Positions 33,725 through 41,348 of a DNA stretch of 64,000 nt are shown here, one piece after another. Within the stretch, counting starts at the first letter, position 1, and every line of letters starts with the position of its first letter. Below the pieces are notes generated by a model. It had not been told where the DNA came from, did no database searches, and was given only the letters and a program-made list of their open reading frames with translations. This DNA is from Tumidithrix helvetica (GTDB taxonomy: Bacteria; Cyanobacteriota; Cyanobacteriia; Pseudanabaenales; Pseudanabaenaceae): assembly GCF_965232925.1 (NCBI RefSeq), contig NZ_CBDDRA010000002.1:124001-188000 (forward strand). The letters run 5' to 3'. Position numbers and translations under genes: made by a program.

Positions 33725-34537
33725 ATGGAACTGTCTAAGCCAACAGTAGAAATTTTCTTGGATGCCCCAGAATTTAACCCAGAGAATCAGGGAGCACAGT
33801 TGTGGTATGAACAATATCTCAAACAGCGCGAAGAGAATCAAAGCTTGCGGCAGCAACTAAGTCAACTGCAATCAGAAGTTGAACAATTAAAAGAAGCACT
33901 ACGCAAGCTAAGCAGTCGTAATAGTGACAATAGTTCGCAACCACCATCCGTAGATGGGTATAAAAAGAAAAGCAAAGACATTAAACAGCGAAAGAAGAAG
34001 CAAGGCGCAAAGTATGGTCATGAGGGGAGAACTCGCAATGGATTCGCTTCAGTAGACCAGACAATAGCGTTGAATCTAGAGCTTTGTCCTGAATGTGGGA
34101 ACGTAGTTGAGCAAATAGTAGATACACCAGTCCATCGGCATCAAATTGCCGAACTCGTTGAAAAGCCTATGGACATACGAGAATACCAACGTCCCAAATA
34201 TAGATGTTCAGTTTGTGGATGGCACGGATATGCAGAATTGCCGTTGGGAGGTCGAGAGGATTTCAGTTATGGAGTGCTCCTGAGCAGTTTAGGGGGATGG
34301 CTAGGATACGGAGGACATTTAAGTTGGAACAAGCAACGGTATTTAGTGGAAACAGTCTTCAGCATTCCCTTATCGCAGGGCAGTTTGTCCAAGATGCATC
34401 AATGGTTTTGTCAGAGTTTGTATCGTAACTACTCAGGCTGGGTGAAATATTTCCGTAATCAGGATCAAATTCTTGATAGGCAGGCTTTTTGGCTCATAAA
34501 CAGCAAAAATATTATTTGCAATAACGTGTCAAAATGA
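33725..34537 (+). pseudogene. Truncated IS66-family transposase
   Basis: The frame encodes 270 residues. The N-terminus has a leucine-rich coiled coil (about 35-65), then SSRNSDNSSQPPS, a basic linker (KKKSKDIKQRKKKQGAK), and a zinc finger (CPECG...CSVCGW), the standard IS66 TnpC order. The sequence is recognisable up to about SLSKMHQWFCQSL (near 34420). The catalytic DDE domain that should follow is missing; the frame continues into unrelated sequence and stops at 34537. The element is therefore dead. It lies between two tRNA genes. Confidence 0.85.
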
Positions 34538-34589
34538 CATCTTATTGAGAATTAGAATCGCTTTATAGCTGATTACATTCCTCCAAAAT

Positions 34590-34803
34590 ACTACATGTAA
34601 CCTGAGTTCGGGTTAAGGATTTCGGAACAAAGCAAGCCGACTTGCTGGAACCGAGGGGTTCGATCCCCCTGCCCTATCGGGCATCCCCCTTGAAAAAGGG
34701 GGACAGGTGGGTTCTCCCCCCTTTTTTCAAGGGGGGCTGGGGGGGATCCTTGGGATGTATAGCGTTTCAGGTTTTCTTATCCCGAACTGACGTTACATGT
34801 AGT
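34590..34803. mobile_element. 214-bp miniature inverted-repeat element
   Basis: The terminal inverted repeats are 23 bp with two mismatches: ACTACATGTAAC plus a variable triplet plus AGTTCGGG at 34590-34612, and the complement at 34781-34803. The interior has strong C/G-rich hairpins (34679-34742) and no gene. I see no clear target duplication. It sits in the sequence downstream of the broken IS66 gene. Confidence 0.65.
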
Positions 34804-34849
34804 GTTTTGAGATTGCCAAGAAACTATATGTAGAGCCTGAGTAGTTACC

Positions 34850-34984
34850 GATCTGAGTAGCCAGACCAAAAAAATCGAGCAAGTGCGATCGCAGAGTCTG
34901 GTATTTTTCTAGGGTGCTCTTATCAATCTGTTTTGTCTTTCCAGCCAAGTACTGGTCGAAGATTTCTACCAAAAATTGACCCAA
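34850..34984 (-). pseudogene. Fragment of a tyrosine recombinase (core-binding domain)
   Basis: The translation FLVEIFDQYLAGKTKQIDKS and TLEKYQTLRSHLLDFFG resembles the SAM-like DNA-binding domain before the catalytic part of phage-type integrases. The frame is blocked by TAG just upstream and ends soon after NYSG. The fragment lies 62 bp from tRNA-Asp, a common integration site. The call rests on motif resemblance only; the catalytic domain is absent. Confidence 0.4.
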
Positions 34985-35045
34985 GTTGACCTAAAAATAC
35001 TTGAATCTTATCTAGATGGTAAAGCTTGTAAGCTAGATTTATTAA

Positions 35046-35119
35046 CGGGATTGACGGGGCTCGAACCCGCAACTTCCGCCGTGACAGGGCGGTGCTCTAA
35101 CCAATTGAACTACAATCCC
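35046..35119 (-). tRNA. tRNA-Asp (GTC)
   Basis: On the minus strand: acceptor GGGATTG/CAATCCC, D arm GTTC...GAGC, anticodon stem CCGCC/GGCGG around CTGTCAC (anticodon GTC), T arm GCGGG/CCCGT around TTCGAGC, discriminator G. The length is 74 nt including the discriminator; CCA is not encoded. Confidence 0.95.
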
Positions 35120-35218
35120 TTGTAGTCGCTTAATTTGTTTATTTTTAAGCGATCTCCATTTTGCTTATTAAAGCAATATTTGTCAATCATTTTCTGAAAA
35201 TAAGTTAGCCATGCCCCT

Positions 35219-36016
35219 CTATTGCCACATCCACAGGGGTATCCCACTGGTCTCAACCTCAAACTGCAAGCGCGTAAACGCTTCATTACCGCCAGGAAGA
35301 AACCGACTCACCAAGGACTTGGGTGGCTCGATCGCGTGAAACTTAGTTTTCTCAGGGTCGAGTCCCACCAATTCAGCAGCCCATCGCCGCGCATCATTCT
35401 CTGTACCGAGGCGATCGACGAGTCCCAGTGCCAAAGCTTGTTCGCCCGTAAATACGCGCCCATCGGCAAACGATCGCACCACATCTGGACTGAGTTTGCG
35501 TCCCTCTGCTACCGTCTGCACAAATTGGTTATAGCTGCTGTCGATCAAGGCTTGCAAAATCTCTTTCTCAGGCTCGGTGAGTTCGCGATCGAAGGCAAGA
35601 ATATCTTTGTAAGGCCCTGATTTAATGACTTTGAAAGAAACGCCAACTTTATCTAGGAGTTTCTCTAGGTTGTTGCCGCGCAGGATCACGCCAATACTGC
35701 CCGTAATCGTGCCAGGATTCGCCACGATATAGTCAGCCCCTACGCCAATATAAACACCGCCACTTGCCGAGATATTGCCAAAGCTGGCGACGATTTTAAT
35801 CTTTTCTCTAGCACGCTTCAGGGCATCATAGATTTCTTGGGAGTCGCCCACCGTACCCCCAGGACTGTCAATGCGTAACACCAAAGCAGGAAAGTGATTT
35901 TCTTGGACAAATTCTAAAGCTTTGAGAATGCGGGTGCGGGCTTGGGAGGCGATCGCACCCGTAATTTCAATTTTCGCGATCGTTTTTTTAAATCTGCGGT
36001 TGAAGGGCCAAATCAT
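35219..36016 (-). CDS. sppA: Signal peptide peptidase SppA, short form
   Basis: A 265-residue S49-family serine protease that degrades leftover signal peptides and other membrane fragments. The Ser-Lys dyad can be placed at Ser85 (GNISASGGVYIG) and Lys137 (SGPYKDILAF). RIDSPGGTVGDSQEIYDAL is the conserved substrate-binding loop. This is the short form with one S49 domain; no clear membrane anchor is visible at the N-terminus (MIWPFNRRFKK). It is on the same strand as the upstream acetyltransferase gene, 79 bp away, with an imperfect hairpin (36037-36084) between them. Confidence 0.9.
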   Translation of the reverse strand: MIWPFNRRFKKTIAKIEITGAIASQARTRILKALEFVQENHFPALVLRIDSPGGTVGDSQEIYDALKRAREKIKIVASFGNISASGGVYIGVGADYIVANPGTITGSIGVILRGNNLEKLLDKVGVSFKVIKSGPYKDILAFDRELTEPEKEILQALIDSSYNQFVQTVAEGRKLSPDVVRSFADGRVFTGEQALALGLVDRLGTENDARRWAAELVGLDPEKTKFHAIEPPKSLVSRFLPGGNEAFTRLQFEVETSGIPLWMWQ

Positions 36017-36095
36017 TTATTTTTCGTTATCAGGTATGAAGTTCTTAAAAAAGCCGAACGCTAATTGCTTAAGTTCTTCATACATTTTAACTCGC

Positions 36096-36689
36096 CTAAT
36101 TAATCGGTTTTCTTAATAAGAGACGGCGAGGGCTGCCCATGAGCCATTGGCTGAGGTCTGGATCGAAGCGGTGAAAGTTATAGCCCATATCATCGTAAAG
36201 CGATCGCGCGGCAAAGTTATTCTCTAGAGCGTGCATATATACCTGCGAACATCCCCAGCTTTTAGCGGTTTTTTCGACGGACTTAATCAACAGTTTTGCT
36301 GCCCCTTTGCGCCGCCAGTCTGGATGCACGGCTAAGTTAAATAGGTAGGGATATTGGCGATCGCTATTCCAGTTAAATAGGGGGAAAGACGACGAACCAA
36401 TGGGAATATGACGCAAGCAAATCTCGGCACTGGCAACGATGCGATCGGGTTCGGCGTCTGGAGTCACCACAAAACAGGCATAGTGGGGAGTAATATCAAG
36501 AAGGCGATTGTTTAGATCGACAGAAATTCCCCAACGGATAATCGGGTAAAAACAGTTGGTGAGAAATGTCCAATTTCCTTTGCGATCGCAGTAAAAGCTT
36601 ATTGCTAAAACTTCAGCGACTCTGGCAATATCCTTATGCTGTGCTAGCCGAATATCAAACAATGAGTTTTTCAAGAATGATTCTGCCAC
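36096..36689 (-). CDS. GNAT-family N-acetyltransferase
   Basis: I chose the GTG at 36689, which gives about 197 residues starting VAESFLKNSLFDIRLAQH. The longer TTG start at 36749 would overlap rsmA by 26 bp. The acetyl-CoA-binding motif A is LAVHPDWRRKGAAKLLI, followed by ENNFAARSLYDDMGY, typical of GNAT proteins. Similar cyanobacterial proteins are uncharacterised; the substrate is unknown. The gene is divergent from rsmA with only 34 bp between starts, so the promoters must overlap. Confidence 0.82.
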   Translation of the reverse strand: MAESFLKNSLFDIRLAQHKDIARVAEVLAISFYCDRKGNWTFLTNCFYPIIRWGISVDLNNRLLDITPHYACFVVTPDAEPDRIVASAEICLRHIPIGSSSFPLFNWNSDRQYPYLFNLAVHPDWRRKGAAKLLIKSVEKTAKSWGCSQVYMHALENNFAARSLYDDMGYNFHRFDPDLSQWLMGSPRRLLLRKPIN

Positions 36690-36723
36690 GACCCCAACAA
36701 TAAATGTCTTAAATTCTATCCTA

Positions 36724-37575
36724 ATGTTGTTAACGATCCGTCCGCGCAAACAGTTTGGTCAGCATTGGCTGCGAAGTGACAAAGCCCTCAACAAGATCCT
36801 ACAGGCATCTCAACTCAGCGAAAGCGATCGCGTTTTAGAAATTGGTCCCGGTACGGGCAATCTGACGCGCCTGTTGTTACCTCGAGTCAAAACCGTTACC
36901 GCTGTCGAGATCGATCGCGATCTATGTCAGCAGTTGCGCCAAAAGTTCGCCAAAGATTTATTCCCCAAAGATTTAACTGAGTCCGCTCGATTAGAACTGA
37001 TCGAAGCCAGCATTTTAGAAATTCCCTTACCCGCCTACACCAATAAGGTGGTTGCGAATATTCCCTACAATATTACGGGCGAGATTTTAGAAAAGTTACT
37101 GGGTAGCATTGCCCAACCCCAATCGCAATTTGAGCGGGTCGTGTTGCTCGTCCAAAAAGAAATTGCCGATCGCCTTGTGGCAAAAGCGGGGCATAAAGCC
37201 TACGGGGCTTTGAGCGTGAGAATGCAGTATCTCGCCGAATGTCAGTTTGTTTGCGATGTGCCCGCCCAAGCCTTTTACCCCGTGCCCAAAGTTAACTCAG
37301 CCGTTGTTTGCCTCTTACCGCGATCGCCAATTCAACCCGCTTCCGATCCGAAAGCACTGGAAACCTTGATCAAGATGGGATTTGCCACCCGTCGCAAAAT
37401 GCTGCGCAATAATCTGATGTCACTGATCGAGCGCGATCGCCTTGTGGCTTTACTGGAACAAATGGAAATCGATCCGCAAGTGCGAGCCGAGGATCTCAGC
37501 GTGGCTCAATGGGTGAGCTTAAATGAGGCAATTCAACTCGAAATTGGCGAACTCCTGTGTCACACAAAATCATAG
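36724..37575 (+). CDS. rsmA: 16S rRNA dimethyladenosine transferase RsmA (KsgA)
   Basis: RsmA dimethylates A1518 and A1519 of 16S rRNA during 30S maturation. The 283-residue protein opens RPRKQFGQHWLRSDKALNKI and has the SAM motif VLEIGPGTGNLTRLLL. The catalytic NIPYNITG (motif IV) is intact, and the C-terminal helical domain has RRKMLRNNLMSLI. A 31-bp internal stretch (37432-37462) reappears at 38026-38056. The stop overlaps the convergent antitoxin-like gene by 6 bp. Confidence 0.96.
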   Translation: MLLTIRPRKQFGQHWLRSDKALNKILQASQLSESDRVLEIGPGTGNLTRLLLPRVKTVTAVEIDRDLCQQLRQKFAKDLFPKDLTESARLELIEASILEIPLPAYTNKVVANIPYNITGEILEKLLGSIAQPQSQFERVVLLVQKEIADRLVAKAGHKAYGALSVRMQYLAECQFVCDVPAQAFYPVPKVNSAVVCLLPRSPIQPASDPKALETLIKMGFATRRKMLRNNLMSLIERDRLVALLEQMEIDPQVRAEDLSVAQWVSLNEAIQLEIGELLCHTKS

Positions 37576-37809
37576 CTCTAGCCCTTGTTTCCGATATTTA
37601 TCGATCAGAAGGGCTGTGTAGTCGTTTTGTGGCGCTTGGGCTGTAGTAGGTATTGGCACAGTTTCAAATTCCGCAAACCATTGCTCCCATTTTGCTGCCC
37701 AGTCGATTTCTGATAGCCCCAGTGCTTCGAGGATTGCGACGTTAAGGGATTTTCCCTTGTTTTGGATCAGATCGCTTAGCTCATCGGGGATTTCAATGGT
37801 AATTTGCAT
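37570..37809 (-). CDS. Antitoxin-like protein
   Basis: A 79-residue acidic protein starting MQITIEIPDELSDLIQNKGK, a beta strand then helix pattern seen at the N-terminus of small antitoxins that pair with PIN toxins. The C-terminal half (WAAKWEQWFAEFETV, then YTALLIDKYRKQG) could wrap a toxin. Directly upstream on the same strand is a truncated PIN-domain frame (37820-37903), supporting a former toxin-antitoxin locus, although the order toxin-then-antitoxin is reversed from the usual. Identification is moderate. Confidence 0.6.
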   Translation of the reverse strand: MQITIEIPDELSDLIQNKGKSLNVAILEALGLSEIDWAAKWEQWFAEFETVPIPTTAQAPQNDYTALLIDKYRKQGLEL

Positions 37810-37819
37810 GGTTAGCTTT

Positions 37820-37903
37820 CTACTTCTCTAATGTGGGAATGACGATATCGTTTTTGTTCGGCAGAGCTACAATCACGCCAGTATCAACAATAACTTGATT
37901 CAT
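37820..37903 (-). pseudogene. Truncated PIN-domain toxin
   Basis: A 27-residue frame: MNQVIVDTGVIVALPNKND then IVIPTLEK and a stop. The first part is the PIN N-terminus with the first catalytic aspartate (Asp7 in IVDTG); the last residues could be the end of the same gene after an internal deletion. The rest (about 100 residues) is missing. It ends 10 bp before the antitoxin-like gene. Confidence 0.6.
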
Positions 37904-38025
37904 TTACCATAGCCTTCCATATGTTTTTTGCTTCAGCATTAGAGTGATTGGATGATGAGAAGCCTTAATTTAAGATCCTATACCCTCTTAGATTAGACCG
38001 TCAAATGCTTAACAACTAATACTGC

Positions 38026-38056
38026 CGCGATCGCCTTGTGGCTTTACTGGAACAAA
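38026..38056 (+). repeat. 31-bp copy of an internal rsmA segment
   Basis: The 31 bp starting CGCGATCGCCTTGTGGCTTT are identical to 37432-37462 inside rsmA. The flanks differ. It lies in an otherwise empty stretch (37904-38183) between the decayed toxin and fmt. This points to a short segmental duplication. Confidence 0.85.
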
Positions 38057-38183
38057 CGCTCTACTCGATCGATTGTTCTATTTCCTCCTTTTCTGTATTG
38101 TAAATCAGCAGTTTGACTCGAAATCTGGCGATCGCTTTTTTGACTGGCTCGAATCAGATTTCTATTTTAAGGCATTACTTCAT

Positions 38184-39113
38184 CTAGATAAACGCTTCGC
38201 CGATTTGCAATCGGGAGCCATTGGCAAAGTCCCAACCTGTTTGAGATCGCTTGCCTGCGGGTTGAACTTCTTTAATTAAAAGCAAGCCGTCACTGGTTTG
38301 GATTGCAAAGCCAAGATTCTTTCGCAATTCCACCAAGGTTCCTAAGGGAGCCGCAGAATTTTCTTGAGGAATCACTTCCGTGGCTGTCACCTTTAGCCTT
38401 TGTCCGCGATAACTGGTGTAGCAGTTGGGATAAAAGCCACGTACTCGATTGTGCAATGCGATCGCGCTTTTTTGCCAATCCAACAGCCAGTCTTCCTTCG
38501 CAATCATCGGTGCATAGGTTGATTCGGAATTGTTTTGAGGCTCAGGAGTAATCCGACCGAGTTGTCGCAGCGTGTCAATCAGCAAATTTGCACCCAGTTC
38601 GGCAAGTTTGGCACTTAAGCTCTCAGCCTGATCGGTAGGAGCGACATCAATACTTGCCTTGAGTAACATCGCACCTGTATCGATGCCAGCATCCATTTGC
38701 ATGGTCGTAATTCCAACCACGGTTTCGCCATTGGCGATCGCCCATTGAATCGGAGCTGCACCTCGATATTTTGGCAAGAGAGAACCATGTACGTTGATAC
38801 AGCCCTGTTTGGGCATATCTAAAATTGCCTGAGACAAAATCTGACCGTAGGCAACCACAACGAATACATCCGCATTCAGAGCCTTTAACGCTTCTAACGT
38901 GGCAGTGTCTTTTTTGATGCGATCGGGTGTCCATACGGTGAGATCGTGCTGGAGTGCTAGTTCCTTGACAGGCGATGGACTCATCTGATTGCCGCGACCT
39001 CGACGAGTATCGGGCTGCGTTACCACACCCAAGACTTCAAACTCTGGCTCAGATAGGAGTTTCGCTAGGGTCGGTACGGCAAAGTCGGGTGTACCAAAGA
39101 AAATAATTCGCAT
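38184..39113 (-). CDS. fmt: Methionyl-tRNA formyltransferase
   Basis: Fmt formylates the initiator Met-tRNA using 10-formyl-tetrahydrofolate. The 309-residue protein begins MRIIFFGTPDFAVPTLAKLL. The catalytic region INVHGSLLPKYRGAAPIQWA contains the conserved His and the SLLP loop, and MDAGIDTGAML follows. The C-terminal OB-like domain (GTLVELRKNLGFAIQTSDG) is complete. It is 8 bp downstream of the DUF2325-like gene, so the two form an operon. Confidence 0.96.
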   Translation of the reverse strand: MRIIFFGTPDFAVPTLAKLLSEPEFEVLGVVTQPDTRRGRGNQMSPSPVKELALQHDLTVWTPDRIKKDTATLEALKALNADVFVVVAYGQILSQAILDMPKQGCINVHGSLLPKYRGAAPIQWAIANGETVVGITTMQMDAGIDTGAMLLKASIDVAPTDQAESLSAKLAELGANLLIDTLRQLGRITPEPQNNSESTYAPMIAKEDWLLDWQKSAIALHNRVRGFYPNCYTSYRGQRLKVTATEVIPQENSAAPLGTLVELRKNLGFAIQTSDGLLLIKEVQPAGKRSQTGWDFANGSRLQIGEAFI

Positions 39114-39121
39114 GGGTTCGA

Positions 39122-40147
39122 TTAACTATTCCATCGCTTCGCGAGTTGTTTGGTTTTTAGCCCAGATTCAATCACCTCTAAGAGTCTGGTCATGCCTGTG
39201 GTGTTGATGATCTCGTAGGTCTTACCAACTCGCTTACAGGCTTCGATCGCTCTTTCGGTGAGGGAATGGCTGGCATAGCCTGTGACAATCAAAACCAGGT
39301 CTGTATTGCTAATGTGGCTTTCTCCTTGGGTTGCCAGCTGTAAGCCATCTTGCTCTGTATACCACACCAGATGAATTTCAGAATCGCGCAGGCGATTTTT
39401 TACGGCTGTTTCTAAGCGATCGTGACCGCCAAAGATGAGAACCTTGCCTGACAGATCGGTGTAAAGACTCGGTCTCTTTTCGGACTTACGGTGGCGGGTT
39501 GAAGGTTGAACGTCGGGGGCGCGATCTACCCGCGAACGGTTTTCTAAGGCTTTGTTATAGATGAAATTGAGCGTTTGTTCGTGGCTACCGCGCAGTTTTG
39601 CTACGGGGCCTTCTTCGCTATAGGTATTAATTTGGGCGATCAAAGACTCGACAATTCCCTCTAGCGCTCCGATCGCTTTGAGATCGTTCATATAGGCACG
39701 AATGGCGATCGCGGCATCGGTGGCACTAAAAAAGTCTTTCTGGTCGCCAATCATATCCAATAAGTCAGCCTTTAGTTCTTGTCGCCATTGGGCGGTTTTT
39801 TCGGCAACTCTTTCGTCAAGTAAGCGTTCTTCGTTAAGAATTAATTGGCGATCGGCAACTTGGGCAGCTAAGATTGGGGCTTCTGCTATTTCTTGCCGAA
39901 TATCTGTGGCTTTTTGCGCTAATTTTTGTTTTGTGATGCTATCTGCGTGACCTTCTCGCTCAAACTCCTGCAGCATCTGTTCGACCTTTGCAAGGAGTGG
40001 CTTAAGTCTCCCTTCTATCTGGGCTACGGCTTCTTGAATTTGCCGATCGCGTTGCTCTTGTAAACGTTTTTGCTCTAGCTCGACCTTTGCCATGATTAGC
40101 AAGTCGCTAACTGAAGCTTCTAACAGATCGATTTCCGAAATATCCAT
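39122..40147 (-). CDS. Coiled-coil protein with DUF2325-like C-terminal domain
   Basis: A 341-residue protein. Residues about 15-150 are strongly helical and charged (AKVELEQKRLQEQRDRQIQE, QKLAQKATDIRQEI), predicting coiled coils. The last 100 residues form an alpha/beta domain (KVLIFGGHDRLETAVKNRL, then LVLIVTGYASHSLTERAIE) that looks like DUF2325. The biochemical role is unknown. The start ATG at 40147 follows an AT-rich region. fmt follows after 8 bp. Confidence 0.7.
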   Translation of the reverse strand: MDISEIDLLEASVSDLLIMAKVELEQKRLQEQRDRQIQEAVAQIEGRLKPLLAKVEQMLQEFEREGHADSITKQKLAQKATDIRQEIAEAPILAAQVADRQLILNEERLLDERVAEKTAQWRQELKADLLDMIGDQKDFFSATDAAIAIRAYMNDLKAIGALEGIVESLIAQINTYSEEGPVAKLRGSHEQTLNFIYNKALENRSRVDRAPDVQPSTRHRKSEKRPSLYTDLSGKVLIFGGHDRLETAVKNRLRDSEIHLVWYTEQDGLQLATQGESHISNTDLVLIVTGYASHSLTERAIEACKRVGKTYEIINTTGMTRLLEVIESGLKTKQLAKRWNS

Positions 40148-40576
40148 ACATTAACCAATAAAACAATTTTAATTTATGCAAATTTAGCGAATAACTATCC
40201 TTACATGGTAGCCAGAGATTTATCAGGCTGCGTTCGCGAACTGCCGAGAGACGGCTATTCTAAAGAATTACCCATGATTCCCAATCGCGCGATCGCTCAA
40301 GATGGGGTTATGGGGCTGCCATATATTTTTTAGTTCTTATACATATTAAGTAGTGGGGTTATATAGACATAAGTTAAAGCAATGAAAAAAGAGATTACAT
40401 CACTGTAACCTTTGAACTTGACAACTGTGCATGAGATTTTTTATAACTCTCTATTTGAGTATTAATACTTACCAAGGTCTTGTATGCCCATCGTTCATGG
40501 GCAGATATAAGCTAAAATTCAGGTAGGTTGAGCCTTCGCGAAACAAAATGCTTGCCCCCATCCCCAACCAGTACCT
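40148..40576. promoter_or_regulatory. 429-bp intergenic region with the deoC promoter and leader hairpin
   Basis: A good promoter match, TTGACA at 40418-40423, 17-bp spacer, TTATAA at 40441-40446, points toward deoC and would give a leader of about 120 nt. The leader contains a hairpin, TGCCCAT (40485-40491) and ATGGGCA (40497-40503). A 42-codon frame at 40205-40333 has no ribosome binding site and is not called. Nothing else is seen. Confidence 0.6.
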
Positions 40577-41254
40577 ATGTCCTCCTATTCCGAAATCGAC
40601 CCAATTCCCTATATCGACCACACCGTTCTCGACCCCACCGCAGGCAGCGATCGCATCGACCAAGCCTGCGACGAAGCCGATCGCTATGGGTTTAAAAGCG
40701 TATGTATTTATCCTTGCTATGTGGCGCGGGCAGTAGAACGGCTGCATAAAAAAAAGCCCCGCGTTTGTACGGTGATTGGATTTCCCTCTGGAGGAAATAC
40801 CGCTGCGACAAAACTCTATGAAGCCCAAGAAGCTATGGAACTTGGCGCACAGGAATTGGATGTCGTGATTAACCTCAGTTTGCTCAAGTCAGGTCAGACC
40901 GATGCCATGCACCGTGAAATCGCCCAAATTTGCGAAGCCACTGACTTACCCGTCAAAGCAATTTTAGAAATGGGCTTACTGACCGTACCCGAGCAACAAC
41001 TGGCGGCAGAGGTTTGTCTGGATGCGGGTGTCGCTTTTCTGAAAACCAGCACGGGATGGGCTGGTGGAGCTACAGTCGAGCAGGTGCGTTTGCTGAAAGC
41101 GATCGCAGGCAATCGTGTAGGCATTAAAGCCTCTGGCGGAATTCGATCTCTGGCACAGGCGATCGCCTTGATTGAAGCAGGCGCAACGCGCCTTGGCACT
41201 TCTCGTGGTGTAGACATCATTGCCGAGATGAAAGCAGGGAAGGGGAATTCCTAG
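40577..41254 (+). CDS. deoC: Deoxyribose-phosphate aldolase
   Basis: DeoC cleaves 2-deoxyribose-5-phosphate to glyceraldehyde-3-phosphate and acetaldehyde in deoxynucleoside breakdown. The 225-residue class I aldolase has PYIDHTVLDPTA, IGFPSGGNTAATK, ELDVVINLSLLKSG, the Schiff-base lysine Lys156 in AFLKTSTGWAGG, and the second conserved lysine in GIKASGGIRS. The length fits the bacterial family. It is monocistronic with a consensus-like promoter upstream. Confidence 0.96.
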   Translation: MSSYSEIDPIPYIDHTVLDPTAGSDRIDQACDEADRYGFKSVCIYPCYVARAVERLHKKKPRVCTVIGFPSGGNTAATKLYEAQEAMELGAQELDVVINLSLLKSGQTDAMHREIAQICEATDLPVKAILEMGLLTVPEQQLAAEVCLDAGVAFLKTSTGWAGGATVEQVRLLKAIAGNRVGIKASGGIRSLAQAIALIEAGATRLGTSRGVDIIAEMKAGKGNS

Positions 41255-41348
41255 CTTGCATGTCTTATGAGTTATTGGGGATCTATCGCAGAGAACCTAT
41301 GTAATCTAAACTTCTTTTATGCAGTAACGCTGCAATAAAGTAAGCATA

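Noticed and set aside
34642..34833. 63-codon frame starting MLEPRGSIPLPYRASPL
   Set aside because: It is the translation of the C/G-rich hairpins of the miniature element, not a gene.
40205..40333. 42-codon frame starting MVARDLSGCVRELPRDG
   Set aside because: No ribosome binding site, no recognised family, and it lies upstream of a consensus-like promoter; probably chance.
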